Part shown: positions 1 through 11,480 of the stretch, in pieces
How the letters are laid out: the number at the start of each line of letters is the position of its first letter
How positions within the stretch are numbered: position 1 is the first letter of the stretch
Source: Rhineura floridana
Lineage: Eukaryota; Chordata; Lepidosauria; Squamata; Rhineuridae
Direction: 5' to 3'
DNA: 64,000 nt
NCBI RefSeq assembly: GCF_030035675.1
Contig: NC_084480.1
Coordinates: 136,412,738 to 136,476,737 of the forward strand
Notes under the pieces: model-generated
What the model saw: only the letters and a program-made list of their open reading frames with translations
Told to the model about the DNA's origin: nothing
The model's database searches: none
Program-made: the position numbers and the translations under genes

Positions 1-92
1 CACCCAGTGAACTTCATGGCTGTGTGGGGATTCGAACCCTGGTCTCCCAGGTCATAGCGCAACACCTTAACCACTACACCACACTGTATGTA
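1..92 (-). repeat. Sauria-type tRNA SINE head, cut by the window edge
   Basis: On the minus strand it reads AGTGTGGTGTAGTGGTTAAG, then a B box GGTTCGAATCC, then the typical CCATGAAGTTCACTGGGTG. It is the same family as 5451-5664 and 17085-17466. The body lies outside the window. Confidence 0.75.
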
Positions 93-206
93 TATGTATA
101 TGTTGTTGTAAGTCACTGTATATAATTGTTGTAAGTCACTTTGGGTTGCTTTGCAAAGAAAGTGACTAAATAACAACAACAACAACAACAACAACAATAA
201 TAATAA
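93..206 (+). repeat. L2-like LINE 3' end with AAC/AAT tail
   Basis: A GTAAGTCACTTTGGGTTGC hairpin-like 3' end followed by AAATAACAACAACAAC and AAT units. This is the usual 3' terminus of L2-type LINEs in lizards. A second, shorter copy of the motif just before it suggests a small internal duplication. Confidence 0.5.
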
Positions 207-1564
207 TGGAGGGATACTTGGTTACCTTCATGCCCTCCCCCTGGTATCCCCCCTGACTATTTAAGGAAAATGAATTCCAAAGTTACATGCTGTAGGGTCA
301 GTAGATTCAACTAATCTGGGAACAACTCCTCATGTGTAGCACACAGGTCTATTTGTCAGTAGAGGTTGGCCAATTAGCATTAATGGGACACTGCCCCACC
401 AACCTCAGTCTATGCTCAGCCAGCCTCCACCTATTTGCCTTCTTACTTACAACCAGTCTAGAGAGTGGCACCGGCCCTCACTTATTCCTCTTGTAGAACT
501 CAACTCTTATAGAAAAAAATAATGGTCAGTTGCACCATCTACCCCAGATGCGTGGAAATGGGCTCTAGCTACTGAATGGGGAAAGACATTTATACTACTT
601 CACAGGCTCTAGGGCTAATCTTGGAACAATCCTGGAGCAATGAGAGCTAGCTCACATTGAGCCTCAAATCCAGCATCAACTCACTGGTTTCAAGATTAAT
701 ATGTGGAAATTCTCCTCTCATCTGTTTACCTGAACAGCGTGTGAATACTAGTAGAAAGGGAACTAGGATCCCCATTTGTCTACAATTGCTATGGATTCTC
801 CATCGTTTGGAAGCACTGTTCATAAAAGATATAAAGCTAATTATGGATGAAGTTTGCCATCCCCATCACACCCACACCGTGAAATGAAAATCACAATAGA
901 CAGCACTATAATTTCTCACAAATGACAAATCACAGATAATCTGACATTTTGATAGACTCTATACATCCCTATTTCCTGTATCAAAACAATGCCACCTACA
1001 TCACAAAATACCCCACATTATTTCTTTTCAATTATTTTAATCATTAAATACAGAGGGGGAAATTTCCCTATCTGCAGCAGCACATCAGCTTGACTATAGG
1101 AGGCTGCAATAGGAATCTTAATGCCTTACGCATTTTGTCCAGCTCACACAGTGAATGGCTGGTTGCACTATAATTTACCAGATTATAGGATATCAACCTT
1201 AAGGGCAATACTTATGAAAGCTAACCTTCCATGACAATGCTGTCTTAAAAATTCTCTAAAAATGGCAGTCCTAGCCAATCTGACTTAGAACAAGTACAAT
1301 TTAATTCATGAGTAAACATGTAGAGGATGAGCCTATCAAAGACATGGCATAACTCATTGTTGTCCATAACCTAGTGTGGGGTCACCTTGAACAGTTCCTT
1401 GAAAGTTTGGACTAAAACCCAGACTGTCTCACTGGCATGAAGCCAATAGCCACCACTGCTCCAAACAGCAATGAAAAGCACAACAGAATTTGCAGCGGAT
1501 GGTTCTGCCTTGCAAGCGACATTTCCTCTCTTCCTACAGCATATGGCAGAGAAGGCTGTGTTGT
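207..1564. other. Intergenic, no gene seen
   Basis: AT-rich sequence with no coding signal. A block at about 355-480 (ATTAATGGGACACTGCCCCA, CCTTCTTACTTACAACCAGT) resembles 26330-26430 and is an unclassified repeat present twice in the window. Confidence 0.5.
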
Positions 1565-1762
1565 GGGAAAGGGCTGTAGCTCAGTGGTGGAGCATGTGCT
1601 TCGCATACAGAAGGTCCCAAGTTCAATCCCTGACATTTCCAGGTAGGGCTGAGAATGTCCCCTGCTTGAAAACCCTGGGGAGCCATTGCCAGTCCATGTA
1701 GACAATACTGGGCTTGAAGGAACAATTGGTCTGACCAGGTGTAACGCAGCTTCCTCAGTTTC
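1565..1762 (+). repeat. tRNA-derived SINE, tRNA-like head intact
   Basis: Starts with a pol III A box (TAGCTCAGTGGTGGAGC) and B box (AAGTTCAATCC), then GGTAGGGCTGAGAATGTCC and CTTGAAAACCCTGGGGAGCC, and ends near GCAGCTTCCTC. Reverse-strand relatives lie at 27728-27893, 47139-47280 and 63098-63182. It is not a functional tRNA gene: there is no closing acceptor stem. Confidence 0.75.
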
Positions 1763-2503
1763 TGCCATTTTGATGGTTAAAATAGCGTAGGTTTTTACCA
1801 AATTAAACTCTATTCGGTGAGAGAAGGTTAAAATTATGTTAGCTTTTAGCTATAACAAACAGGAATCATGAGAATATATTCTAATACGTCTGGATTTATG
1901 ATTGATGTTATACAAATAAATGTCAATCGATCAGAGACTAAAAACAGTGGGAAACTATATACAGCAGCTACACCTACTCACTGCAATTAATATTAAACAT
2001 CTCTCACCAGCGCTTTTTTGTTTTGCATCTTTTGAACACCTTATTAGCATGCACGAAACACTCAAAGTAAGAAGGGACTTAGTGCCGTGCCTAATGGGTA
2101 TATGTCTCAGCTTAATTCTGGTGTCCAGCACCTTCCCTTTTTATGCTAAAATACCTTGGATGGACTTGGAAGAAAAGTATTTAGCCCAGGAAATGTTAAA
2201 AGAGAGATTAGCAATAAGATTGTGTCTTTTACATCAACAGAGAAAGTGGCAGTAGTCAATCATTGCAGAAGCCTTTGGGCACTCTAGCATTTAATAACAC
2301 AGCATGATGGGTATAAGCATCAAGAAGAAGAGGCAGAAGGAAGGGAAGATACTGAATACATCTGTTCACACAGCAGGTGTGGTTGACTCATCGGTTCATG
2401 AGGAGATGCTGGATTTGGTGACTGATAGCTTGCTGGGCAGAATCTGTCTCAAGGTTTACAAGGTCATAACCCAACCTGCCAAACAAGTGGGGGGGGAGTA
2501 TTA
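1763..2503. other. Intergenic, no gene seen
   Basis: No coding, repeat or RNA signal I can name. The 111-codon open frame at 1920-2255 shows no recognisable domain or codon pattern and is treated as chance. Confidence 0.45.
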
Positions 2504-2639
2504 GGGCTGGTTCAGATGTAATGGCTTAAGCCACACTTCTGGCTATCAAGTACAAGCTTTAGGCTCCTTCCCGCACTACAATGTTGTCCCCAACTTCATA
2601 TTTCAGGCACAGCATAGCGAACTGGAAAGCTATGGCTTG

Positions 2640-4495
2640 CTCCGAATGAAGAAAATAAAAAAGAACACAAACTCTGGCAAAAGAAATGCAAGAAGACAAT
2701 AAGGGATGCTAAAAAAGAATTTGAGGAGCACATTGCTACGAACATAAAAACCAACAACAAAAAATTCTATAAATACATTCAAAGCAGGAGACCATCTAGG
2801 GAGACGATTGGACCCTTGGATGATAAGGGAGTCAAAGGTGTACTAAAGAACGATAAGGAGATTGCAGAGAAGCTAAACGAATTCTTTGCATCTGTCTTCA
2901 CAGTGGAAGATATAGGGCAGATCCCTGAACCTGAACTAACATTTGCAGGAAGGGATTCTGAGGAACTGAGACAAATAGTGGTAACGAGAGAGGAAGTTCT
3001 AAGCTTAATGGACAATATAAAAACTGACAAATCACCGGGCCCGGATGGCATCCACCCGAGAGTTCTCAAAGAACTCAAAGGTGAAATTGCAGATCTGCTA
3101 ACTAAAATATGTAACTTGTCCCTCGGGTCCTCCTCCGTGCCTGAGGACTGGAAAGTGGCAAATGTAACGCCAATCTTCAAAAAGGGATCCAGAGGGGATC
3201 CCGGAAATTACAGGCCAGTTAGCTTAACTTCTGTCCCTGGAAAACTGGTAGAAAGTATTATTAAAGCTAGATTAACTAAGCACATAGAAGAACAAGCCTT
3301 GCTGAAGCAGAGCCAGCATGGCTTCTGCAAGGGAAAGTCCTGTCTCAGTAACCTATTAGAATTCTTTGAGAGTGTCAACAAGCATATAGATAGAGGTGAT
3401 CCGGTGGACATAGTGTACTTAGACTTTCAAAAAGCGTTTGACAAGGTACCTCACCAAAGGCTTCTGAGGAAGCTTAGCAGTCATGGAATAAGAGGAGAGG
3501 TCCTCTTGTGGATAAGGAATTGGTTAAGAAGCAGAAAGCAGAGAGTAGGAATAAACGGACAGTTCTCCCAATGGAGGGCTGTAGAAAGTGGAGTCCCTCA
3601 AGGATCGGTATTGGGACCTGTACTTTTCAACTTGTTCATTAATGACCTAGAATTAGGAGTGAGCAGTGAAGTGGCCAAGTTTGCTGATGACACTAAATTG
3701 TTCAGGGTTGTTAAAACAAAAAGGGAATGCGAAGAGCTCCAAAAAGACCTCTCCAAACTGAGTGAATGGGTGGAAAAATGGCAAATGCAATTCAATATAA
3801 ACAAGTGTAAAATTATGCATATTGGAGCAAAAAATCTTAATTTCACATATACGCTCATGGGGTCTGAACTGGCGGTGACCGACCAGGAGAGAGACCTCAG
3901 GGTTGTAGTGGACAGCACGATGAAAATGGCGACCCAGTGTGCGGCAGCTGTGAAAAAGGCAAATTCCTTGCTAGCGATAATTAGGAAAGGTATTGAAAAT
4001 AAAACAGCCGATATCATCATGCCGTTGTATAAATCTATGGTGCGGCCGCATTTGGAATACTGTGTACAGTTCTGGTCGCCTCATCTCAAAAAGGATATTA
4101 TAGAGTTGGAAAAGGTTCAGAAGAGGGCAACCAGAATGATCAAGGGGATGGAGCGACTCCCTTACGAGGAAAGGTTGCAGCATTTGGGGCTTTTTAGTTT
4201 AGAGAAAAGGCGGGTCAGAGGAGACATGATAGAAGTGTATAAAATTATGCATGGCATTGAGAAAGTGGATAGAGAAAAGTTCTTCTCCCTCTCTCATAAT
4301 ACTAGAACTCGTGGACATTCAAAGAAGCTGAATGTTGGAAGATTCAGGACAGACAAAAGGAAGTACTTCTTTACTCAGCGCATAGTTAAACTATGGAATT
4401 TGCTTCCACAAGATGCAGTAATGGCCACCAGCTTGGATGGCTTTAAAAGAAGATTAGACAAATTCATGGAGGACAGGGCTATCAATGGCTACTAG
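2640..4495 (+). CDS. CR1 ORF2 protein, C-terminal part (reverse transcriptase)
   Basis: The coding part of the CR1 above: RNA-directed DNA polymerase followed by the CR1 C-terminal region ([38 protein letters not shown], ending MEDRAINGY). It would copy CR1 RNA at a nicked target. Lacking the N-terminal endonuclease and a promoter, this copy is unlikely to move by itself. No true start codon can be assigned because the 5' end is a truncation point. Confidence 0.85.
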
Positions 4496-4711
4496 CTGTG
4501 ATGGCTGTGCTCTGCCACCCTAGTCAGAGGCAGCATGCTTCTGAAAACCAGTTGCTGGAAGCCTCAGGAGGGGAGAGTGTTCTTGCACTCGGGTCCTGCT
4601 TGCGGGCTTCCCCCAGGCACCTGGTTGGCCACTGTGAGAACAGGATGCTGGACTAGATGGGCCACTGGCCTGATCCAGCAGGCTCTTCTTATGTTCTTAT
4701 GTTCTTATGCT
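2640..4711 (+). mobile_element. CR1 LINE, 5'-truncated, with an open ORF2 reverse transcriptase
   Basis: An open frame runs from about 2643 to the stop at 4493-4495, roughly 615 codons, with no frameshift. Reverse transcriptase motifs appear in order: SPGPDGIHPRVLKEL, NYRPVSLTSVPGKLVE, VYLDFQKAFDKVPH, GVPQGSVLGPVLFNLFINDL and KFADDTKL (the FADD catalytic box, near 3680). The endonuclease half and ORF1 are missing (5' truncation). The 3'UTR is short and ends in TTCTTATG repeats, the CR1-type terminus. Tails nearly identical to it lie at 18983-19408 and 53524-54152, so the family was recently active. Confidence 0.93.
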
Positions 4712-4957
4712 CTTGTCCTCTCTAAACCAAAGTTTTTTGTTTCAAACTGGACTTTCCAGTTCTGGTTTGGAGGGCCAGCCCAAACCATAGTTTGATGAAT
4801 CATCATATGCTGACAGCATACAAGAATTTGCTCTGTAGTGGAAGTGAGCGAGGGAACTGGAGCACATGGGAGGACAAGAAGCAGAAAAGGGAAAGGGGGA
4901 GCATGCAGAAATTGAGGACAGATAAACCGTGGCTTGGTGTTACATGTGAATCGGTGC

Positions 4958-5450
4958 TAAATGAACCAACTTAAATCAGAAAAGCAAAAGACTGTGTAAG
5001 AAGTGTGCTCCTTCAGGAAATCCACTAGGCCTTCATCTCTGCTGTAAAATACTTTCTCAAAACTCTTGTTCAAAAGAGCTTTGATACTAGATTCAAAAAG
5101 ACCCTGGAACTGTTATATTTGTATGCCTATAATGAAACTTGAACCCCATGATGGTAAGCAAACATATCTGTCAGGGTCTGAACAAGCACCATGGGTAAAT
5201 CATCTACAGAACTTCCCCTGACTAGCCTTCCCTATCATGCCTGCCCCATCCTATTCATGTGTACTCAGAAGCAGTTAGTCCCACTGGGCTCCATGGTGCT
5301 TGATCCCAGATAGGTCTACATGGGATTGCAGCCTTTTTTTTCCTTTCAGCCATAGGTCCCCCCCCCCAGGACATTTTTACATAGCTTTCTCTTTTGTGGA
5401 TTGTCATGGTGGATTGGGTAATAATGGGGAAGGGCAGGAAATGAAAGGAA
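4958..5450. other. Intergenic with a short SINE-like remnant
   Basis: About 5240-5330 resembles the recurrent TACTCAGAAG...AGTCCCA...GGGATTGCAGCC repeat also seen near 21.15, 29.63, 56.04 and 60.24 kb. Nothing else is recognised. Confidence 0.4.
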
Positions 5451-5664
5451 ATGGTCTGCCTTCAAGTCAATTCAACTTATGGCGACCCTATGAATAGGGT
5501 TTTAATGGTAAGCGGTATTCAGAGGGGGGTTACCATTGCCTCCCTCTGAGGCAGAGAGGCAATGACTGGCCCAAGATCACTCAGTGAGCTTCATGGCTGC
5601 GTGGGGATTCTAACCCTGGTCTCCCAGGTTGTAGTCCAACACCTTAACCACTACACCACACTGG
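5451..5664 (-). repeat. Sauria SINE, short form
   Basis: On the minus strand: tRNA-like head (TGTAGTGGTTAAGG, GGGTTAGAATCC), CACTGAGTGATCTTGGGCCA, then the BovB-like tail ending in ATAAGTTGAATTGACTTGAA. It lacks the roughly 160-bp middle section present in the copy at 17085-17466. Confidence 0.8.
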
Positions 5665-6019
5665 GATATAATAACTGGGATATATTCCCAATAGGGGATG
5701 TTTGATGAATTTGATGTATAGGAATTCCATTGCAAAGGGACTTAACTGCACTTCCTGGATTGATGTCCTGATTAGAACATAATTATCCTTTGGATTTCAC
5801 TCTTCTCTGAATTTTGCAATACTCAAAAAAGTACCAAAAGGCATTAAAATGTATTGTAGGATAAAATATGCTTAGAAATGCACAAATTGAGATAAAATAT
5901 GTGTTTATATACTGTATTTTACAATTAAATATGTATTTTTAAATATGTATTAAATATGATTTTTGTGAAGATTTTTTTTAAAAAGTAACACATTAATGCA
6001 GAAAAAGAATTGAAATAGA
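5665..6019. other. AT-rich intergenic, nothing recognised
   Basis: Very AT-rich, with no coding or repeat signature beyond low complexity. Confidence 0.4.
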
Positions 6020-6066
6020 TGTATTTATTTATTTATTTATTAAATTTATATCCTGCCCTTCTTCCC
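6020..6066 (-). repeat. L2-like 3' end
   Basis: ATTTATTTATTTATT followed by ATATCCTGCCCTTCTTCCCA, which reverse-complemented is the AGGGCGGGATATAAATAAAT-type 3' terminus of an L2 LINE. Only the tail is kept. Confidence 0.6.
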
Positions 6067-6141
6067 AGAAGAGTTATCCTTTTGTACCACGCACACACAA
6101 ACACACACAGAGGGTTGTCAAACTTTTTGATACAGTGGGCA

Positions 6142-6285
6142 TAGTATAATTGAATTGGAATGGGCCTAAAGGCCATCGAGTCCACCTGCTCAATGCAGGA
6201 ATCCAGCTTAAAGCATACCTGACTGGTGACTGTCCAGCTGCCTCTTGAATGCCTCCAATGTTTGAGAGCCCTCCACTTCCATACG
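6142..6285 (-). repeat. CR1 3' fragment, old
   Basis: Reads AATTGGAATGGGCCTAAAGG, CATCGAGTCCACCTGCTCAA, GACTGTCCAGCTGCCTCTTG, the reverse of a second, older CR1 subfamily distinct from the TTCTTATG type. Confidence 0.65.
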
Positions 6286-7610
6286 TGCATTTGACATATT
6301 TGGATTTTTGAGAAAGTACCATGGGTGCCAATCAAAAATGGCTGCCATGGGGGCATGGCATAACACAAAATGGCTGCCACATCTAAAAGAGCAAAAAGAG
6401 ATGGAAGCAAAAATGGTCCAGGCATACCCCACATCAACACCTCCCCCAATTAATGGGAAAAAGCCACCTACATCAGAAACTGCTGCACTCACTGTCAAAG
6501 ATAAACTCTTTGCACCTCTCTTCTGCTTGGAACAGATTGGAGGGTGGGTGTACAATCCTGGCACCCAATGAAAAGTGGGCATGGTTAAGTAGTGTGCTCA
6601 ATGTATGAAAGGCTGAGCAGGTGCAAACAGTGTTTAATACATTTTGGATTTCTAATGAGATATTTACTGAGACCTTTTGTTGGTGCCATATGAGATACTG
6701 ATGGGCCCACTGGTGCCTGTGAGTGGTACGTGGATGCTCCTATCCCCAAACGAAGTACACACACACACTTCTGTGGTCTCTTCTTGGAGGGAGCAGAACT
6801 GGTAAACTACTAAAAAGGGATTTTTAAAAAATATCCTTCAAAATGGTTATATAAGATTTATTTAATATTGAATTTTCAGCCACCAAGTATACTCTATATT
6901 CCTGTTTTTGTTTTGTTTTTTTAACTCGCCTTATGCGGTATATAAATAAATAAAACATACCATAAATACAATCAATCTGTCTACTGTGACTGGCATCTTT
7001 TTAACGGCCCTATTCCTGACCCTTCCACAGCAGCCTGACACACCAGTTTAGCAGGTGGAGGCTTTCCTGACTTGGGGGTAAGTGGTGGAAAGAGCTTTGT
7101 TTGCTAAATTTCTATAAATAGGGGCCCTGGATCAGGGTCAATTAAAAAAAAAAAAGCATAAGCCTAATCTCTACCCTCACTCCATTCCACATGTCCAAGG
7201 AATTAGCCTGTTGCCTACAAAAGCTCATGTCACAAGAACACAGCTAGGCCTGGGTGGCAACTAGGTCCAACCCTACCATTAGGCAGGATGACGTGGGATG
7301 CCTCAAGTGGCAGATTTGGGGACACAATTAAATGGCCACAAAGTGACAAATTATATTTTACTGTCACAGGGAGTTATCATTTGCCACAGGCAATAAAATA
7401 TCTCAGTCCATATTTGGCAACAACTGACATTGTGTGGTGGATGTGAAGGCACATGCCCCTCCCCCCAACACTCCCACATTGAGGCCTATACACGTGGCTG
7501 CCTGATTTTCAAACAGTTCTTCGCCTTTCCCCCCGAAAAGGCAAAAAAGAACAAGTAAATCATGCTTTTATGCATAGTAGCCTCCACGTGAAGCCCCTGC
7601 GTCACTCACA
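6286..7610. other. Intergenic; L2-like tail at about 6880-6962
   Basis: AACTCGCCTTATGCGGTATA followed by AAATAAATAAAACA near 6925-6960 is an L2-type 3' end on the plus strand. The rest shows no gene. The short frames at 6033-6582 on both strands look like chance. Confidence 0.45.
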
Positions 7611-7618
7611 TACTAGAT

Positions 7619-7832
7619 CAGTGATTCTCAAACGGTGCACCGGGGCACACTGGTGTGCCGCAAGAGGTGGCTAGGTGTGCCGTGAATATTATGAAAGTAT
7701 ATTATTATTAAGATATTTTTATTCAAAGTTTGAAATATATTAATATATTTTTAATTTTGTACACGAAGTGCGCCAGAAATTTTTTATATGTTTTACAGTG
7801 CGCCGTGAACCAATAAAAATTGAGAACCACTG
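7619..7832. mobile_element. hAT MITE, 214 bp, with 8-bp target duplication
   Basis: Terminal inverted repeats CAGTGATTCTCAA and TTGAGAACCACTG; exact flanking duplication TACTAGAT at 7611-7618 and 7833-7840. Inside are TGTGCCG and AT-rich sequence, no ORF. The 8-bp duplication and CAGNG ends define hAT. Confidence 0.88.
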
Positions 7833-7840
7833 TACTAGAT

Positions 7841-8599
7841 GATGTGAGTGGGGGAAGGGAGGAACAAGCCTATTGCCTCATGAATAAGGTGTCTGCACGG
7901 GGCTTGAGTCTCTACAGTATCGCCACATCTCGCCATCTTCCCAGTCATTTAAACTTGTCCAAGCTTTTATTGTGCTATCCTCAAGGATAGTCCAAAAGGT
8001 TGTGTACACACCAAACAGTCTGACTGGGATGGCCACCTTCCTCCCAAGTCTGGCTCCGGCTCCCCTCCCTCCCACACACACCCTTCTTGAAGGGCTTGGC
8101 AACACTGCAGGTGCAGGCCTCTCTCCAGCATGGTGAGAGCTATGAATAGTAAAGATTTTTCGCTCAAGCACATGGAGGCTGTTTAGCAGCCATTGGATAA
8201 TCCCCAGTTAATCAGATTATGCAAATTCTTCCTTCAAACCCCCTTACCCTCATTCTCTACTTTCTAAAATGAAACATTTAGCCATGCTGTCTCCAAGAAA
8301 CCCCCCAAATTGCACGAAGATGCAGCTCTGCTTACTCCATGCTCTCTCACACAAACACATCCACCCACTTTTATAAGTTTGTCCCCTGGCCTGAGAAAGA
8401 ATTCTGTGTAATTCAGAAGCTTGCATGCCACAGAGCTCATCCAAACAGCCTCAGGATTTGAGCGTCCTCACCTGCTAAGACAGGCAGTACCCATTCTGCA
8501 TGAGGATCAGCAACTGGAAGCTTCTGGGCAAAACCTGGCCCCATGCTTTCTACCCAAGTTGTGAGGCATGAAACAAAAGAGAGTGATGGCTGTATTGTT
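7841..8599. other. Intergenic, no gene seen
   Basis: Overlapping minus-strand frames (7878-8171, 7967-8173, 8250-8444) have no recognisable domain, and no splice structure links them. No repeat named. Confidence 0.4.
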
Positions 8600-9950
8600 A
8601 TTTAAAAAATAATATTAACAACAGGTTTATAAACCGCTTCACAGCCAGAAGCTAACAAAGTGGTGCACAACAAGATAAAACAATATAAAAGACAAAGACA
8701 ATAAATACAAAACTATCTCTACAATTGTACAACTAAGATTCCACAGATGTCTCAATCACACTTCAGGGAAAGCCTTCCTAAACAAAACCGTTTCCAGTAG
8801 ACACTTGTGATGGCCACACCCAGCCACTCTGTCCCTGGCCCCTTGGGAAAGGAAGATCCGGCCACAAGAGAGTGCACCTCTCTTGTGCACTCTCTTGTAC
8901 ACCCTCCCACTCCCTGTTAAGAGCTTGCTGTCACCAAATAAAGGGGATGTTTTGATTATAAGCCTGCCCCTTATTAATCAGCTGAATAACAACAACAATA
9001 ATAAAAACCTTCCTTGGGTCTCCCTGAAGCCTCGTGAGGTAGCAAAGTATAAAGGTTTCAGGCTTGGGTGGTGAAAATAAAGAGACCACACCAGGTTTAT
9101 AAACAAATAAGAGTTTACTAAAGCAAAAAGAATATGAGACTTGAGGAAAGACATCCAATACAGAAAACAAATGACAGAAAACCAGTATATTCTCCTTTGG
9201 AGCAAAAAAACAAATTAAAATTGGTTACATGTAATCCACTTGTCCCTAAACTCTTCAGGCTCTCAACAGGATTTCTTGCACATAAGTAGCCCTTTGTTCC
9301 TTGAAGCCTTCCTTCCAGGTTCAGCAAACCTCTGGATATCACCAGAGATCTCCTTGATCTAAAACACTCCAGGATAATGGAGTCCTTGATAAAGATTCTC
9401 CCTTTCAATCATATGCCCATCCCAGTAGGTCACAGGAAGGCATGAATGGTCCAGACTGGGATGCGACTTTCCACACATAGGCAAATGGCAGTTTTGATAG
9501 CTGTGCCCTCAGGCCAGGTCATGTGATCAATCAGGCCAGGTGATTTGGGAAGGCTAACGCTTTAATCTCCGACGAACAAACAAGTAAAAACATGCATTCC
9601 CATATTATAGACAGCATCCCATAAAAAGTGTAACCCATATGAACAGTCTAGGACAGCAAAGCTGATGCCTAAAACTTCAAGATGCTAGGTGGCACCTGTC
9701 TAAATTCAGCTGATAATTTAATCCAGAGGACTGGAGCTGCAACACTAAAAGTCTAGTTTCTAGTACAAGCTAAGCACATCCCTGGGGTATGCAATATTAT
9801 CAGCATTGCACTATCTGAGGAGTTGCTAGGCAGGGAGGCGATCCCTTAAATAACCTCGCCCCAAGTTCCAGCACTGGGATTGCCAAGCAGGCCACTTAGA
9901 GAGTGGCTGATGGGGCATTGGCCCATTATTATCTGGCAAAACTAGTTCCT
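8600..9950 (-). mobile_element. L2-like LINE 3' region, split by a solo LTR
   Basis: 8610-8900 has the minus-strand L2 pattern (TTTATAAACCGCTTCACAGC, then A-rich, then CAGGGAAAGCCTTCCTAAAC). 9640-9950 (AATCCAGAGGACTGGAGCTG...) looks like its continuation. The LTR at 8915-9616 sits between them. Heavily decayed. Confidence 0.45.
8915..9616 (-). mobile_element. Solo LTR of an endogenous retrovirus, about 702 bp
   Basis: Begins TG and ends CA (TGTTAAGAGC...GACAGCA on the plus strand) with an exact 4-bp target duplication TCCC on both sides, typical of class I (gamma-like) elements. The minus orientation is suggested by promoter and poly(A)-like sequence. No internal retroviral region is attached, so it is a solo LTR fossil. 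Confidence 0.65.
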
Positions 9951-10159
9951 GACTAGGGATACACATAAAGATGTAATCAGCTTTGTCTGATGCTATGGAC
10001 ACACATGCAGTTATACTGGTTTCAGTGGGTCTCCCCACATCTGTGTTGCGAATCCAGGGATACACAATGGCAGTCAAACTCTGCCCCTTTTTACTCAAAA
10101 TATGAGACTTTTGAGATTGGATGCATTTTCCCTTCAAGCCAGCAGCACGCCAATCAACC

Positions 10160-10592
10160 GGTTGGGATGGAACAATTGCTCAATTTCAGTTCCCATAGTT
10201 TTTCCAATAATAAATTCAGTTCTCCATATTTCTGCAGCTATTTGTGACTGATTTTTTAAAAAATCCTCACAAAAAATCTCCAGCATTTTACTGCAAATTT
10301 CTCCTACATTTTTGTAGGGAGTTTTGACTAAATTACACATTTTTGCAAGCCATTTCTTGTCATATAATGCATTTTTGCATGCTATTTTCACTCACATATT
10401 CATTTTTATGCACACTTTCCCCTAATATATGCATTTTTGTAAAACCAACCAAATATTGGTTGGTTGGCGAACTGAATCACAAAATTTGAATTTCAAAGGA
10501 TTTAAGTTCTTACATTGTTTCAGAAAGTGTGAATTTAATAAACTGAGCTTGAAATGCGAACTGAATAGAAATTCTCACCCATCCCTAACCTG
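10160..10592. repeat. Unclassified MITE-like repeat
   Basis: The ends are loosely inverted (GGGATGGAACAATTG... against GGGATGGGTGAGAATTTC reversed), and the inside carries repeated CATTTTTGCA and ACACATTTTTGCAAG motifs. AT-rich, no ORF. The boundaries are approximate. Confidence 0.4.
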
Positions 10593-10790
10593 TTGCAACT
10601 CTGAGGTGTGTCCAATGAAAACACTTTGCTGTGGGTGATCCTAAAAGTTCTGATGTCAAGCAGTGGGGCTGGATGGTTGTAGGGAAATACGATTGTGAAA
10701 ATGACCTGCAGCAGCAGAACAATCCCCAAAGCACAAGGAACTTCCTGGTCCCATCAAGGCAATATGTTAATCAGGTAGAGAGGATAACAC

Positions 10791-11020
10791 TAGGATTGCC
10801 ATGTCACTATCTGGAGATCATGCGTGGTCATAAGGCTGCCACAGCCATTCCCACCCTCCAGGCCTTTCTTCTGCCCCATCCCATACCTGCTTGCATATCT
10901 GCTTGCTACAGCACATGGGGACTAGGGAGGAACAGTGGAGAAAATGCAGCTTCTTCACGTTCTGGTTCAGGAGTAAAAAGATACAAGCGGAAATCTCCAG
11001 ATTACAGTCTGGCAACCCTA
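10791..11020. mobile_element. MITE with about 30-bp inverted ends
   Basis: The left arm TAGGATTGCCATGTCACTAT and CTGGAGAT are mirrored by ATCTCCAGATTACAGTCTGG and CAACCCTA at the right end. About 230 bp. The target duplication could not be fixed, so the superfamily is open. The overlapping 148-codon frame at 10631-11077 is mostly this element and not a gene. Confidence 0.6.
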
Positions 11021-11480
11021 ACAACGTCCATTCTCATCAAAATAGAATTGCGGATCTCAGACCAATGCCCCAAATGATTGGGTTTTGCCTGAAAGATGCC
11101 TCCACAAGACTTGAGAGGATCAAAATTATCCAAAACTGTTGTTTAAAGCACACCTGCAACTTCAATGTATGAATCTACAAGACAATTTGTCAAAACATTT
11201 TTGCATATGGCAAAGGGACAGTTGTCCCTTTTATTTGTTTTTCTTGTATTTTGCACACAGGTGTACCTTTTTTCTTTGCGCATGGAAATGTCCTTTGGTG
11301 TTACGGAAATGAATGTAGAGGATACAACAGGTGCATTTGCAAATTCTAAGGTTAAGATCCCTTGTTTTCCTCCTCTTGCTAGGGGGAATCTCAGAATATA
11401 TACTGATTAAGAGAAGGCAACACTACATATTCCTTCTTGACATTTTGATTAAGGTTTAGATTAAGTTCTCAAAGTGGTTT
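11021..11480. other. Intergenic, nothing recognised
   Basis: Open frames of 81-93 codons overlap here but show no domain. Confidence 0.35.

Larger units (their letters stand above)
2504..4957. mobile_element. Harbinger-like element split by a CR1 insertion
   Basis: The left end reads TTAGGGCTGGTTCAGATGTA and the right end reverse-complemented TTAGCACCGATTCACATGTA; the inner sides agree in most positions, and both ends abut TTA/TAA. Left arm is about 2504-2640, right arm about 4712-4957, with a CR1 between. Ends and 3-bp target suggest PIF/Harbinger. No transposase is visible, so it is non-autonomous. The pairing was made by eye. Confidence 0.5.

Noticed and set aside
1565-1640. Possible tRNA gene (A and B boxes)
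   Set aside because: The sequence continues as a SINE body and there is no proper acceptor stem; the same unit recurs in the window.
1412-1801. 129-codon minus-strand open frame
   Set aside because: It overlaps the tRNA-derived SINE on the opposite strand and has no domain.
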